Shown: positions 41,677 through 51,540, counted from the first letter of the stretch. The stretch: DNA of 64,000 nt from Rhodospirillaceae bacterium (GCA_029267445.1 JAJUIU010000002.1:62001-126000); one strand, 5' to 3'. Notes: a model not told the origin generated them from the letters alone. A program made the numbers and translations.

Positions 41677-41705
41677 GGGCGGCCCGGGCCGGGCCGCCCC
41701 GATTT
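41677..41705 (+). terminator. Terminator-like hairpin after gltA
   Basis: A perfect 10-bp stem GGGCGGCCCG/CGGGCCGCCC (41677-41686 with 41690-41699) with a GGC loop lies 25 bases after the gltA stop and is followed by CGATTTCC. The T-run is only three, so termination strength is uncertain. Confidence 0.5.
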
Positions 41706-41716
41706 CCGGCGCGCGC

Positions 41717-41860
41717 GTGGTTCCGTTGCGCTACGCCCGCCTGATCGGCGGCCGGCCGGCGAACGACAACCCGCTGCCGCTGGCCCGCCGCGTCCGCCGT
41801 GCGGCGCTGATCGCGGGCTTGGTCCTCGCGGCCACGCTGACGGTGCTCTATCTCGGCTGA
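41717..41860 (+). CDS. Possible small single-helix membrane protein
   Basis: From a GTG at 41717 a 47-residue frame ends in a clear transmembrane helix (AALIAGLVLAATLTVLYLG), preceded by a basic stretch RRVRRA and RPANDNPLPL. The frame can be extended to an ATG at 41645 inside gltA, but that would run through the gltA terminator hairpin. No ribosome-binding site is obvious. It overlaps the lpxB stop by 13 bases on the other strand. Alphaproteobacteria have many such small one-helix proteins, so the gene may be real, but coding by chance in GC-rich DNA cannot be excluded. Confidence 0.3.
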   Translation: MVPLRYARLIGGRPANDNPLPLARRVRRAALIAGLVLAATLTVLYLG

Positions 41861-43032
41861 CCCGCACTCCGGTCGGCGATCACGCCAAGCACGACCTCGG
41901 CCGCGCGTCGGCTCGGCGGCGTGTCACCCTGGCCGAGCCAGTGGGCCACCTCCGCCACACCGTCGATCTGGGCCTGCCGCGCCGCCGCGTCCGTCAGTAG
42001 CCGGTCGACGGCCGCCTCCAGCTTGTCCGGCACGCAATCGTGCTGAAGCAGCTCCGGCACCAGCATACGGTCCAGCATGATGTTGACGAGGTTGGCGTAT
42101 TTGACCTTGATGAGCCTGCGGTAAAGCCGGTAGGTCAGCGGGTGGATGCGATAGGCGATGACGGCCGGCAGCCGCGCCAGGGCCAGCTCGAGGGCCACCG
42201 TTCCCGACGCGGCCAGCGCCGCCGTGCTGGCGGCGAAGGCGTCGTACTTGTCGACGTCCCCCTCCACCACGGTGACCGGGATCGGCCAGGACTCCACCGC
42301 CCGGGTCACCAGCGCCTTCACCTGGGGCACGGTGGGCACCACCACCCGCAGACCCGGATGCCGGGGGGCGAGACGCGCCAGCGTTGCGCCGAAGTCCGGC
42401 AGCAGCGCCGTCACCTCGCTGCGGCGGCTTCCCGGCAGCACGGTCAGCAACGGCGCCTCCGGCGCAATGCCATGCGAGGCCCGGAAGCGGGCGCCGTCCC
42501 CCTTGTCCGCCCCGCCCTCCACCACCGGATGACCAACGAAGCTGCAGGCCAGCCCCTCCCGCTCGAAATAGGGCGGCTCGAAGGGCAGCAGGGCCAGAAG
42601 GTGGTCCAGGAACCGCGCCACCTTGCGCGCGCGGCCGGGGCGCCAAGCCCAGACCGTGGGCGCCACATAGTGGATCAGGGGCACGGTCGAGCCCGCCTTG
42701 CGCAGGCGCCTGCCGATCCGGAAGCAGAAGTCCGGCGCATCGATGGTGACGACCGCATCGGGGTTCGCATTCAGCACGGCGCGGGTCGTCTGGTCCAGCC
42801 GCCGCAGCAGGTTGGGCAGCTTGGGCAGCAGTTCGGCGAGGCCGAACAGGGCCAGCTCCTCCATCGGGAAGAGCGACTGCAGCCCTTCCGCGATCATGCG
42901 TTCGCCACCGACGCCGGCGAACCGCACGCGCCCGCCGGTCGCATGCTTCAGCGCGGCCATCATGCGGCCACCCAGCACATCGCCGGACGGCTCGCCCGCC
43001 AGCAGGAAAATCAAGGGGCCGTCTGCGCTCAT
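41848..43032 (-). CDS. lpxB: Lipid-A-disaccharide synthase
   Basis: A glycosyltransferase that joins UDP-2,3-diacylglucosamine and lipid X to the lipid A disaccharide. The 394 residues show the N-terminal FLLAGEPSGDVLGG motif (SGD), GVGGERM, the segment HYVAPTVWAWRPGRARKV, and the C-terminal nucleotide-binding part with ASGTVALELAL and YRIHPLTYRLYRRLIKVKY. The start at 43032 overlaps the lpxI stop by four bases (ATGA). It is the last gene of the large envelope operon. Confidence 0.95.
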   Translation of the reverse strand: MSADGPLIFLLAGEPSGDVLGGRMMAALKHATGGRVRFAGVGGERMIAEGLQSLFPMEELALFGLAELLPKLPNLLRRLDQTTRAVLNANPDAVVTIDAPDFCFRIGRRLRKAGSTVPLIHYVAPTVWAWRPGRARKVARFLDHLLALLPFEPPYFEREGLACSFVGHPVVEGGADKGDGARFRASHGIAPEAPLLTVLPGSRRSEVTALLPDFGATLARLAPRHPGLRVVVPTVPQVKALVTRAVESWPIPVTVVEGDVDKYDAFAASTAALAASGTVALELALARLPAVIAYRIHPLTYRLYRRLIKVKYANLVNIMLDRMLVPELLQHDCVPDKLEAAVDRLLTDAAARQAQIDGVAEVAHWLGQGDTPPSRRAAEVVLGVIADRSAGQPR

Positions 43033-43865
43033 GACGGCTCGCCATCCGCGGGTGCCACGCCGACGACGAACAGACCGGCCGCGTCGGCGGATGCCGCGAT
43101 CTCCGCACGGTTCAGGGCCAGGGTGCCGCCCGCCTCCGCCGCGATGCCGGCGAACCCGGCCTCTGCGCATCGGGCGACGGTCTCGGGCCCGATCGTCGGC
43201 AGGTCCAGCCGCAGGTCCTGCTGCGGCTTGCGCATCTTGACGAGGACGGGTCCCGGTCCTTCGCGCCGCAGATCCCCGCAGCGGCGGATCAGGGCGTCGG
43301 TGCCCTCGATCGCCTCCACCCCCAACACCAAGCCCTGCTGGATCACGACCGACTGGCCCACATCAGCGCGGCCCAGCAGCCGGGCGACGACCATCCCGTG
43401 CTCGATATCGGCTTGGGCCTGAGCGTCCGGTGACAGGCGGCCAAGCGGGCCGGGCAGCGTCAGCAGACCCGTGACGAGGTCCTGCACCCCGACCACGGTC
43501 AGGCCCTCCCGCGCCAGTTCCTCCGCCACCGCGCGCAGCAGGCCGTCGTCGCCCAGGGCCTTCAGCCCGATCCGCCCGAAGAACTGGAGGGTGCGGCCGT
43601 CGGGCCTGAGTTCGGCCAGGGACGGGCGGCGCACCCGGCCGGCCATGACGACCTCGCTGGCGCCCCGTTCCCGCATCCAGGCCAGCATGGCGCCGGCGGC
43701 GCCCAGCCGGAACCAGCGCGTGTCGGCATCGGCGGGATAGGCGCCCGGCTCGGCCTGACCCTCCAGGGCCAGCACGATCACGGGGCGCCCGGATCGGCGA
43801 CAGGTCTCGACCAGCCGCAGCGGCAGGTCCCCACCGCCGGCGATGACTGCGAGGGCGCCCGTCAT
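43029..43865 (-). CDS. lpxI: UDP-2,3-diacylglucosamine pyrophosphatase LpxI
   Basis: Hydrolyses UDP-2,3-diacylglucosamine to lipid X and UMP. LpxI (DUF1009) replaces LpxH in alphaproteobacteria and attacks the alpha phosphate. The 278 residues start with LAVIAGGGDLPLRLVETCRRSG and show GRADVGQSVVIQQGLVLGVE, AIEGTDALIRRCG, GPVLVKMRKPQQDLRLDLPTIG and a C-terminal AGGTLALNRAEIAASADAAG, all characteristic. It lies 5 bases after lpxA and overlaps lpxB, so lpxA-lpxI-lpxB form a coupled unit for successive lipid A steps. Confidence 0.94.
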   Translation of the reverse strand: MTGALAVIAGGGDLPLRLVETCRRSGRPVIVLALEGQAEPGAYPADADTRWFRLGAAGAMLAWMRERGASEVVMAGRVRRPSLAELRPDGRTLQFFGRIGLKALGDDGLLRAVAEELAREGLTVVGVQDLVTGLLTLPGPLGRLSPDAQAQADIEHGMVVARLLGRADVGQSVVIQQGLVLGVEAIEGTDALIRRCGDLRREGPGPVLVKMRKPQQDLRLDLPTIGPETVARCAEAGFAGIAAEAGGTLALNRAEIAASADAAGLFVVGVAPADGEPS

Positions 43866-43870
43866 CGCGG

Positions 43871-44659
43871 TCAGCGCGGCAGGGTCAGGGCGCGGTGCGT
43901 CCGGTCGCCGAGGAAGGACAGGATCTCGGCCACCAGCGGGTTGTCCGGGAACGCCGACGAAGCCGCCGCCAGCCGTTCCGCCATGGTGTTGTCACCGTGG
44001 AAGATCTGTTTGAACGCGGCGCGCAGGGCGGCGATCTGCTCCTTGGGGAAGCCGCGCCGTTCCAGGCCTACGAGGTTCAGGCCGGCGAGATGCCCCCGCT
44101 CCCCCTTTACAAGGCCGAAGGGGATGACGTCGGCCTCGACGCCGGTCATGCCGCCGATCATGGCGTGTACGCCGATCCGCACGAACTGGTGGACGGCGCA
44201 CAGCCCGCCCAGCACGGCGTGGTCGCCCACGACCACATGCCCGCCCAGCGTGGCGTTGTTGGCCAGGATCACCCCGTTCCCGACCTGGCAGTCATGGCCG
44301 ACATGGACGCCGACCATGAACAGCCCGCCGTCGCCGACCTTGGTCACCATCCCGCCGCCCTCGGTCCCGGGGTTCATGGTGACATGCTCCCGGATCCGGT
44401 TGTTGCGGCCGATGACCAGGGTGGACGGCTCGCCCTTGAACTTCAGGTCCTGCGGCGCGTGGCCGATGGACGCGAAGGGATAGATGACCGTCCCCTCGCC
44501 CACGCTCGTGCGGCCATCCACCACCACGTGGGAGAGAAGCTGGACGCGGTCCCCGAGTTCCACATGGCCGCCGACGACGCAGAAGGGTCCGATCGACACG
44601 TCCGTGCCGAGCCGGGCCGCGGGGTCGACCACCGCGGTGGGGTGAATGCTGACGCTCAT
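43871..44659 (-). CDS. lpxA: UDP-N-acetylglucosamine acyltransferase
   Basis: First lipid A step: transfers a 3-hydroxyacyl chain from ACP to UDP-GlcNAc O3. The 262 residues form a left-handed beta helix made of hexapeptide repeats (IHPTAVVDPAARLG onward), with the catalytic His near residue 122 in GVHVGHDCQVG and a C-terminal helical domain (RGFPKEQIAALRAAFKQIF). It follows fabZ by 14 bases. FabZ competes for the same hydroxyacyl-ACP pool, so this pairing is functional as well as positional. Confidence 0.97.
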   Translation of the reverse strand: MSVSIHPTAVVDPAARLGTDVSIGPFCVVGGHVELGDRVQLLSHVVVDGRTSVGEGTVIYPFASIGHAPQDLKFKGEPSTLVIGRNNRIREHVTMNPGTEGGGMVTKVGDGGLFMVGVHVGHDCQVGNGVILANNATLGGHVVVGDHAVLGGLCAVHQFVRIGVHAMIGGMTGVEADVIPFGLVKGERGHLAGLNLVGLERRGFPKEQIAALRAAFKQIFHGDNTMAERLAAASSAFPDNPLVAEILSFLGDRTHRALTLPR

Positions 44660-44673
44660 CCGCCGGGTCGCCT

Positions 44674-45144
44674 TCAGCTGTCCATCACGATCATGGCGGC
44701 ATAGACCGCCTCGGCGCAGAGCGTGCCGTCAACCCAGGCCTCGCCCCGGAATTTCCAGACGTTGCGCCGGTTCTGCTGCTTCGTGACCTTGATCTGGATA
44801 CGGTCGCCCGGGACGATGGGACGGCGGAAGCGCGCCTCGTCGATGGTCATGAAGTAGACGAGCTTGCCCTCGGCCGACTGCCCCAGCGTGTGCATCACCA
44901 GCACGGCGGAGGTCTGGGCCATGGCCTCGATGATCATGACACCCGGCATCACCGGCCGCTGGGGGAAGTGCCCCATGAAGAACGGCTCGTTGATGGTGAC
45001 GTTCTTGATCCCGGTGGCGCTCTCCCCCGACACGATGTCGACCACCTTGTCGATGAGCAGCATCGGATACCGATGCGGGATCATCTGCATGATCCGCAGG
45101 ATATCCAGCTCGTTCAGCGCCTTTCCCTCAACCGTCGCGTCCAT
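44674..45144 (-). CDS. fabZ: 3-hydroxyacyl-ACP dehydratase FabZ
   Basis: Dehydrates 3-hydroxyacyl-ACP in fatty acid elongation. The 156-residue hot-dog fold protein has the catalytic H59 ([14 protein letters not shown]) and E73 ([10 protein letters not shown]), and [12 protein letters not shown] near the start. I place the start at 45144 (MDATVEGK), which overlaps the end of lpxD by 17 bases; a GTG three codons earlier is an alternative. It belongs to the bamA-skp-lpxD-fabZ-lpxA block. Confidence 0.96.
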   Translation of the reverse strand: MDATVEGKALNELDILRIMQMIPHRYPMLLIDKVVDIVSGESATGIKNVTINEPFFMGHFPQRPVMPGVMIIEAMAQTSAVLVMHTLGQSAEGKLVYFMTIDEARFRRPIVPGDRIQIKVTKQQNRRNVWKFRGEAWVDGTLCAEAVYAAMIVMDS

Positions 45145-46171
45145 CGCCCCCACTGCCTTTCCCCCGCGAGAGCCGGCCCAGCAGCGCCACCTGCCGCATG
45201 AACTGGCGGATCGGCATCGCGGGCGAGCCACACACCTCCGCACCGGGCTCAACATCCCGCATCACGCCGCTCTGGGCCGCGATCCTGGCGCCGGCGCCGA
45301 TCTTCAGGTGACCGGTGATGCCCGCCTGGGCCGCCAGGACGACATGGTGATCGAGCTTCGTGCTCCCGGAGATTCCCGACTGGGCGACGATGACGCAGCC
45401 CGGACCGAGGTGCACGTTGTGCCCGATCTGTACCAAATTATCAATCATGCACCCCCGGCCGATCACCGTGTCGGGCCCGGCACCGCGATCGATCGTGACA
45501 TTGGCGCCGACCTCGACGTCGTCCTCGATGATCACACGGCCGAGCTGGGGCACACGCACATGTCCGGCCGCGTCCATCGCGAAGCCGAAGCCGTCTTGGC
45601 CGATCCGGGCGCCTGTGTAGACATGCACGCGCGCCCCGACGACGCAGTGGCTGAGGGAGGCGCAGGCGCCGATCCGCGTGTCGTCGCCTATCTGGACATT
45701 GCGGCCGATCACCGCGTTGGCATCGATCCGGCAGCGCGCGCCGATCCGGGCGCCCGCCTCGATCACGGCGCCCGGGGCGACGCTGGTGCCGACGCCGATC
45801 TCCGCCGTCGGGTCCACATGAGCGGCCGGGGAGACGCCCGCGGCCGGCGACGGCTCCGGATAGAAGGCCTGGGCGCACAGCGCGTAGCCCTTGTACGGCT
45901 TGCGGGTGACCAGCAGCGCCATGCCCGGCGGCGCCCGCCCGGCCAGGTCCGGATGCACGAGGCAGGCGGCCGCCTTCGACGCCGCGAAGGCGTCCACATA
46001 ACGCCGGTTGTCGAGGAAGCTGAGCTGGCCGGGGCCGGCCGCTTCCAGCGGCGCCACATCCTCCAGCGTCAGTTCCGGATCGGCGCCGTTGCCGATCTCC
46101 GCCCCCGCGATCTCGGCCAGACGGCGAAGGGTGAAGGGTCCCGCCCGCGTGAAGAAGCGCGGATCTGCCAT
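45128..46171 (-). CDS. lpxD: UDP-3-O-acylglucosamine N-acyltransferase
   Basis: Third lipid A step: adds the N-linked 3-hydroxyacyl chain. The 347 residues show an N-terminal uridine-binding domain ([40 protein letters not shown]), then a hexapeptide-repeat left-handed beta helix ([20 protein letters not shown] onward) with QDGFGFA and the catalytic His region [11 protein letters not shown], and a short C-terminal helix ending RQVALLGRL. lpxC, the second step, is not in the window. It overlaps fabZ and lies 17 bases after skp. Confidence 0.97.
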   Translation of the reverse strand: MADPRFFTRAGPFTLRRLAEIAGAEIGNGADPELTLEDVAPLEAAGPGQLSFLDNRRYVDAFAASKAAACLVHPDLAGRAPPGMALLVTRKPYKGYALCAQAFYPEPSPAAGVSPAAHVDPTAEIGVGTSVAPGAVIEAGARIGARCRIDANAVIGRNVQIGDDTRIGACASLSHCVVGARVHVYTGARIGQDGFGFAMDAAGHVRVPQLGRVIIEDDVEVGANVTIDRGAGPDTVIGRGCMIDNLVQIGHNVHLGPGCVIVAQSGISGSTKLDHHVVLAAQAGITGHLKIGAGARIAAQSGVMRDVEPGAEVCGSPAMPIRQFMRQVALLGRLSRGKGSGGDGRDG

Positions 46172-46188
46172 GGCTTTCCCTCCTGCGG

Positions 46189-46839
46189 CTATGGCGCTGC
46201 CGGCAGGGCGACCGACACCTGCGGCAGCCTCTGGTTCAAACGCCTGAGCACGGAATCGGTGATGTCCAGCGACGGGTCGCGCAGGACGAGCACGCCCTGC
46301 CGGGGCAGCACCATGGTGACGCCCCGCTCGGCGGCGACTTCCTGCACGAGCTGGGCGATGGTGTTGAACAGGGTTTCCCGCGCCGAACCGAACGCGGTGT
46401 CGAGCGTCCTGGTGCGTTCCTGGATCAGGCGCCGGGTCTCAGCCACCTGCCGTTCGAAATCCCGCCGCTTCTCGTCGAACTGCTCCGGCGTCAGGGTCTG
46501 GCGCAGGCGCGCCAGCTCCTGTTCGGAGGTGCGCACCTTCTCCTCCTGCGCTGCGAGCTCACGCTGAAGCTGCGCCCGCTGCTCGTCCAACTGGCGCTGG
46601 ATGCTCTGGGCGGCGGTGGAGACCTGGAGCAGCAGCTGGATGTCCACGATGGCGAGCGTTGTGGCCGCCTCCGCGCCGTCGTCGCCAGGGGGAGCGGATT
46701 CGGGCGCGGGCTGGGCCGGCCGCACCGACCCCTGCCCCGCGATCTCGCCCGCCGTGCTCTGCGCGAAGGCCGGCGCGCCGACAGCCGGGAGCAGGAGCAT
46801 CCCGGCCGCGCAGGCGGAAGCCAACAAGCTGCGGGGCAT
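46189..46839 (-). CDS. skp: Periplasmic chaperone OmpH/Skp family
   Basis: A periplasmic holdase for unfolded outer membrane proteins on their way to BamA. The 216 residues start with a signal peptide (predicted cleavage after A26, APAFA-QS), followed by a low-complexity segment (about 28-58), a conserved beta strand ([14 protein letters not shown]), and long coiled-coil arms at about 75-150. The C-terminal strand part ([26 protein letters not shown]) is typical. The N-terminal extension of about 30 residues is longer than in E. coli Skp. It lies 11 bases after bamA. Confidence 0.92.
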   Translation of the reverse strand: MPRSLLASACAAGMLLLPAVGAPAFAQSTAGEIAGQGSVRPAQPAPESAPPGDDGAEAATTLAIVDIQLLLQVSTAAQSIQRQLDEQRAQLQRELAAQEEKVRTSEQELARLRQTLTPEQFDEKRRDFERQVAETRRLIQERTRTLDTAFGSARETLFNTIAQLVQEVAAERGVTMVLPRQGVLVLRDPSLDITDSVLRRLNQRLPQVSVALPAAP

Positions 46840-46850
46840 GGCGCCCTCCG

Positions 46851-49166
46851 TCAGAACCGGCCGCCGAAGCTGAAGCGGAACTGCTGGGTCTGGTCGTACT
46901 CTTCCTTCGCGATCGGGTACGCCAGATCGATGCGGATCGGCCCGAACGGCGAGCGCCAGGACACGCCGACGCCGACCGAAAGCCGCAACGCGTCACCGTC
47001 CCGGAAATCCTCGCCCGGGCGGGCCTCTTCGCCCGATTCCGCCAGCGTGCCGGCGTCGGTGTAGATGTGCCCCTTCACGCCCAGCTCGTCCGGCAGGCCG
47101 ATGGGCAGCGTGATCTCCAGGCTGGACCGGGCGAACCGCTGGCCGCCCAGCGCGTCGTCGCCGCCCAGGGTCAGGTCGCGCGGGCCGACGCCGCCCGGCT
47201 CGAAGCCGCGCAGGGTGTCGCCGCCCAGGAAGAAGCGGTCGTTGATGCGCACCTTCTCGCCCAGGCCGAAGATGTAGCCCACCTCGCCGGTGAGCGAGAG
47301 CACCCAGGTGTCGAACAGCCCCCAGTATGACGCCGCCGTCACCCGGTTGCGCAGGAACCGGACGGAGCCGCCGAGGCCGGCGAACTCGTTCGCGACGGAG
47401 ACGTACCAGCCGTCGCGCGGGTTCAGGCGGCTGTCGCGCGCGTCGTAGAACAGCAGCGATTCGATGGAGGAGGTCGTCGACGTGCCCTCCTGCTCCCGGA
47501 TGAACCGGGAGGCGAAGATGCTGACGTTCTCGATGCTGTTCTGGGCCAGGGTATAGCTCAGCCGCTGGCGCAGGCGCGCCGACAGCGGATATCCCGCGCG
47601 CAGCACGATGCCCGTGCTCTCAAGGTCGTAGGTGATGGTGTCACGGTCGTCACGGACGACACGGAACAGGTCCACGCCTGCCGCCAGGTCGCGATCGAGG
47701 AAGTACGGCTCCGTGAAGCTGAGGTCGATCTCGAACGAGCGGTTGGACAGCAGCGTCGACAGGCGCAGGTCCTGGCCCCGGCCCAGCAGGTTCCGCTGCC
47801 GGATCGAGAAGTCGAGCAGGCCGCCCTCGGTCGTCGAGTAGCCAAAGCCGAACTGGATCTCGCCGGTCGGCTGTTCCGTCACGTTGACCGTCACGACCGA
47901 CTGGTCGGGCTGGCTGCCCTCGACGGTGCGGACCTCCACATCCTCGAAGAAGCCCAGATCCTTCACACGCTGCTCCGAACGGCGCAGCCGGGTGATGCTG
48001 AAGGGATCGCCCTCGACCAGCAGGAACTCGCGGCGGATCACCTTGTCCAGCGTGGCGATGTTGCCCTGGATGTCGATGCGCTCGACGAAGGCGCGCGGGC
48101 TCTGGTTGATCTCGAAGACGAGGCCGACGGTCTGCGTCTCCGGATCGCGCTGGAGCAGCGGGTCGATCTCGACGAAGGCGTACTGCAGGTCGCCCAGGAT
48201 GTCCGAGAGCGAGTTGATGCTCGTCTCGATCAGGTCGGCGTTGTACCAGTCCCCCTCGCGGGCGGCGACGAACAGCTTCAGGAACTCGGTGTCGAGTTCC
48301 GGGATCTCGCTGCGGATTTCGATCTTGCCGAACTTGTACCGCTGCCCCTCATCCACCGTGATGGTGATGAAGAAGTCCTCGCGGTCGGGCGTCAGCTCCG
48401 CCACCGAGGAGAGGACGCGGAAGTCGGCATAGCCGTTGCGCAGGTAGAAGCGGCGGATCTGCTCGCGGTCGTAGTTCAGGCGATCGGGATCGTAGGTGTC
48501 GTTGCTGGTCAGGAACCGCCACCAGCGCGACTCCTTCGTCAGCATGATGTCGCGCAACTCGCCGTCATCGAAGACGTTGTTGTTGATGAAGTTGATGCGC
48601 TGCACGCCGGTCAGCGGGCCCTCGTCGATCTCGAAGATCAGGTCGACGCGGTTCTGCTCCAGCTGGACGATCTTCGGTTCGACCCGCGCGGCGAAGCGGC
48701 CGCTGCGGCGGTAGATTTCCAGGATGCGCTGCACGTCGTTCTGCACGCGGGTACGGGTGTAGACGACGCGCGGGCGCAGCTGCACCTCTGCCTGCAGATC
48801 CTCCAGCTTGACCCGCCGGTTCCCCTCGAAGGCGATGCGGTTGATGATCGGGTTCTCGACCACGCTGACGATCAGGGTGCCGCGGTCGAAGCGCATGGTG
48901 ACGTCGGCGAAGAGGCCGGTCGCGAACAGCGACTTGACCGAATCGTCCAGCCGCTCCGGGCTGAACGTGTCGCCGGGCTGCACGGTCAGGTAGGAGCGGA
49001 CGGTCGCGCCCTCGATGCGCTGGGTCCCCTCGACCCGGATTTCCCGGATGATCCCGCCGGTGAAGGCTTCCTGGGCAAGAGCCCCCGAAGAAAGCGCGAT
49101 AGCGGATGTTGCGGTGGTGCTGCCGATCAGCAGGCAAGCCGCCGCGACCCTCGAAACCAGACCCAA
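46851..49166 (-). CDS. bamA: Outer membrane protein assembly factor BamA
   Basis: Central subunit of the BAM complex that inserts beta-barrel proteins into the outer membrane. The 771 residues comprise a signal peptide (cleavage expected after A31), five POTRA domains (about 38-420; IREIRVEGTQRIEGATV, INRIAFEGNRRVKLEDL) and a 16-strand Omp85 barrel with the conserved loop-6 motif region (FFLGGDTLRGFEPGGVGPRD holds the VRGF-like RGF). It ends in a C-terminal Phe (FSFGGRF), the usual outer membrane signal. It follows rseP by 16 bases. Confidence 0.97.
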   Translation of the reverse strand: MGLVSRVAAACLLIGSTTATSAIALSSGALAQEAFTGGIIREIRVEGTQRIEGATVRSYLTVQPGDTFSPERLDDSVKSLFATGLFADVTMRFDRGTLIVSVVENPIINRIAFEGNRRVKLEDLQAEVQLRPRVVYTRTRVQNDVQRILEIYRRSGRFAARVEPKIVQLEQNRVDLIFEIDEGPLTGVQRINFINNNVFDDGELRDIMLTKESRWWRFLTSNDTYDPDRLNYDREQIRRFYLRNGYADFRVLSSVAELTPDREDFFITITVDEGQRYKFGKIEIRSEIPELDTEFLKLFVAAREGDWYNADLIETSINSLSDILGDLQYAFVEIDPLLQRDPETQTVGLVFEINQSPRAFVERIDIQGNIATLDKVIRREFLLVEGDPFSITRLRRSEQRVKDLGFFEDVEVRTVEGSQPDQSVVTVNVTEQPTGEIQFGFGYSTTEGGLLDFSIRQRNLLGRGQDLRLSTLLSNRSFEIDLSFTEPYFLDRDLAAGVDLFRVVRDDRDTITYDLESTGIVLRAGYPLSARLRQRLSYTLAQNSIENVSIFASRFIREQEGTSTTSSIESLLFYDARDSRLNPRDGWYVSVANEFAGLGGSVRFLRNRVTAASYWGLFDTWVLSLTGEVGYIFGLGEKVRINDRFFLGGDTLRGFEPGGVGPRDLTLGGDDALGGQRFARSSLEITLPIGLPDELGVKGHIYTDAGTLAESGEEARPGEDFRDGDALRLSVGVGVSWRSPFGPIRIDLAYPIAKEEYDQTQQFRFSFGGRF

Positions 49167-49182
49167 GTGTTCCCCCGAAAGG

Positions 49183-50316
49183 CTAGGACAGAAGGTCCAC
49201 GAAGAACTCCACCACGCGCAGGTGGACGAGGTCGTTCCACGTGGCGAAGACCATCAAGGTCAATACCAAAGCGAGCCCGATCCGGAAACCATATTCCTGC
49301 GCCTGGTCCCCCAACGGGCGACCCCGGACGGCCTCGATTCCATAGAAGAGCAGATGTCCGCCGTCCAGCATGGGGATGGGGAACAGGTTGATCAGGCCGA
49401 GATTGATGGACAGGATCGCCATGAACCAGACCATGGCGACGAAGCTGGTCTGGGCGACCTGACCGGACATCTGGGCGATGCGCAGCGGCCCACCCAGCTC
49501 CTCGGTGCCGCGGGTGCCGGCCAGCATCTGGCCGACGGCCTGGAGCGTGCCGACCGACAGGTTCAGCGTCTCCCGCCCGGCATGCCAGACGGCGGTGATC
49601 GGATCCCGTTTCACGAAGGCGTCGGCGCCGCGGGTGACACCCAGCCGGCCGATCGTCTGCATGTTGCCGAACCGGTCCTCGACCTGCACCGCGCGCGGCG
49701 TGACCAGCTTCTCAAGCTCCACGCCGTCGCGCGCGATCACCATCTCGAGCTGGCGGCCGGGATTGAGCAGCACGGTCTGCAGCACGTCCTCGAACCGGTC
49801 CATCCGCCGGCCGTCAATGGCGACGATCCGGTCCCCCGGCTCGATCCCCGCCTCCGCGGCGGCACCGTCGGGCTGCACCTGCTGGATGACGGGCGGCGTA
49901 TAGGGCTGCCCATAGACCATGAACAGCAGCGCCAGCGCGATGATGGCGAACAGGAAGTTGGCGATCGGACCGGCCGCGACGATCACCGCCCGCCGGCCGA
50001 CGGACTGGTGGTAGAAGGAGACGCGCCGCTCCTCGTCCGACATCTGGCCGACGTCCTGCCCGGGCCGGCTCGCCACGTCGGCGTCACCGAACATCTTCAC
50101 ATAGCCGCCCAGCGGAATGGCGCTGAACTTCCAGCGGGTTCCGGCCCGGTCGGTGAAACCGAAGATCTCCGGCCCGAAGCCGATGGAGAAGATCTCGACG
50201 CGCACGCCGTTCCGCCGCGCCGCCCAGTAGTGCCCCAGCTCGTGCACGAACACGAGCACGGTGAGCACCACAAGGAACATGACGCCGTAGTTCCAGACGA
50301 AGCCGAGGATTTCCAT
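49183..50316 (-). CDS. rseP: RIP zinc metalloprotease RseP
   Basis: A site-2 intramembrane protease that cleaves anti-sigma factors and remnant signal peptides. The 377 residues have the zinc motif H25-E-x-x-H29 (FVHELGHYWAARR) in the first transmembrane helix, a PDZ domain at about 130-200 (QVQPDGAAAEAGIEPGDRIV), and the third ligand region NLFPIPMLDGGHLLF near 316, followed by two more helices. It contains only one obvious PDZ domain, where E. coli has two; this is common in alphaproteobacteria. Flanked by dxr and bamA. Confidence 0.95.
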   Translation of the reverse strand: MEILGFVWNYGVMFLVVLTVLVFVHELGHYWAARRNGVRVEIFSIGFGPEIFGFTDRAGTRWKFSAIPLGGYVKMFGDADVASRPGQDVGQMSDEERRVSFYHQSVGRRAVIVAAGPIANFLFAIIALALLFMVYGQPYTPPVIQQVQPDGAAAEAGIEPGDRIVAIDGRRMDRFEDVLQTVLLNPGRQLEMVIARDGVELEKLVTPRAVQVEDRFGNMQTIGRLGVTRGADAFVKRDPITAVWHAGRETLNLSVGTLQAVGQMLAGTRGTEELGGPLRIAQMSGQVAQTSFVAMVWFMAILSINLGLINLFPIPMLDGGHLLFYGIEAVRGRPLGDQAQEYGFRIGLALVLTLMVFATWNDLVHLRVVEFFVDLLS

Positions 50317-50337
50317 TGGGCGCGTTCCGCTTCCTGC

Positions 50338-51540
50338 TCAACCGGCCATCCGTGCGGCGGCCATTTCGGCCACGGCCTGGCGGCGGGCGTCACCATCGAC
50401 CTGCCGCACATCGTCGAGGGTACGCGGCTCCACATGCGGGAGAGCCGCCAGCGTGCGTTCGACGACGCGCTCGATATCGAGGAAGCCGATGCGGCCGTCC
50501 AGGAAACCCTGCACGGCGACCTCGTTCGCGGCATTGAGAATTGTAGGGGCCGCCCCCCCGCTTTGCAAGGCTTGGCGGGCCAGCCGCAGCGCGGGGAACC
50601 GGGCCGGGTCGGGCGGCTCGAAATCGAGGCGGCCGGCCTTCACGAGGTCCAGCCGGTCGCCCGGTGTCGCGATCCGGTCGGGCCAGCCGAGGGCGACCGC
50701 GATGGGCGTGCGCATGTCCGGGGTTCCAAGCTGGGCGAGCACCGATCCGTCCCGATATTCGACAAGGCTGTGGACCACCGACTGCGGATGGACCAGCACG
50801 TCGATCTTCTCCGACGGCATGGCGAAAAGATGGTGGGCCTCGATGATCTCGAGGCCTTTGTTCATCATGGTGGCGCTGTCGACGGAGATCTTGGCACCCA
50901 TGGACCAGTTCGGGTGCGTCACCGCCTCGGTCGGGGTGGCCGCCGCCATCCGCTCACGCGTCCAGGTGCGGAACGGTCCGCCCGACGCCGTCAGGATCAG
51001 GCGGCTGACGGCCTCGCGCCGCTCCGTCTCGAACACCTGGAAGATGGCGCTGTGCTCGCTGTCGACCGGCAGCAGGGTCGCCCCGGCGCGCCGCACCTCC
51101 GCCATCAGCAGGGTGCCGGCGCAGACCATGCACTCCTTGTTGGCGAAGGCGACGATCGCCCCGCGGCCCGCCGCGGCCATGGTGGATTCGAGGCCCGCCG
51201 CGCCGACGATGGCGGCCATCACCCAATCGGCCGGCCGCTGGGCCGCCTCGACCACCGCCTTCGCCCCGGCGGCGACCGTGATGCCGGTGCCCGCCAGCGC
51301 GTCCTTCAGCTCCGCATAGCAGGACTCATCTGCCACGACGGCGTGACGGGCGCGCAGGCTCCGGGCCTGCTCGGCCAGCAGGGCGACGTTGCGGTTGGCG
51401 GCCAGGGCCTCGACGGCGAAACGGCCGGGCTCGCGGGCGATCAGTTCGACGGTGTTCCGACCGACCGACCCTGTGGAGCCGAGGACGGTGACGCTGCGCG
51501 GTCCGTCGGAGCGGGCCGCTTTCTCCACGGTCACCACCAT
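50338..51540 (-). CDS. dxr: 1-deoxy-D-xylulose 5-phosphate reductoisomerase
   Basis: Second step of the MEP isoprenoid pathway, feeding IspD/IspF and finally the isoprenyl substrate of UppS in the same operon. The 400 residues begin with the NADPH-binding VTVLGSTGSVGRNTVEL, then show the metal-binding VDSEHSAIFQ, the flexible loop region, and MGAKISVDSATMMNKGLE; the C-terminal helical domain is present. Its first 10 bases overlap the cdsA stop. It lies 21 bases before rseP. Confidence 0.97.
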   Translation of the reverse strand: MVVTVEKAARSDGPRSVTVLGSTGSVGRNTVELIAREPGRFAVEALAANRNVALLAEQARSLRARHAVVADESCYAELKDALAGTGITVAAGAKAVVEAAQRPADWVMAAIVGAAGLESTMAAAGRGAIVAFANKECMVCAGTLLMAEVRRAGATLLPVDSEHSAIFQVFETERREAVSRLILTASGGPFRTWTRERMAAATPTEAVTHPNWSMGAKISVDSATMMNKGLEIIEAHHLFAMPSEKIDVLVHPQSVVHSLVEYRDGSVLAQLGTPDMRTPIAVALGWPDRIATPGDRLDLVKAGRLDFEPPDPARFPALRLARQALQSGGAAPTILNAANEVAVQGFLDGRIGFLDIERVVERTLAALPHVEPRTLDDVRQVDGDARRQAVAEMAAARMAG

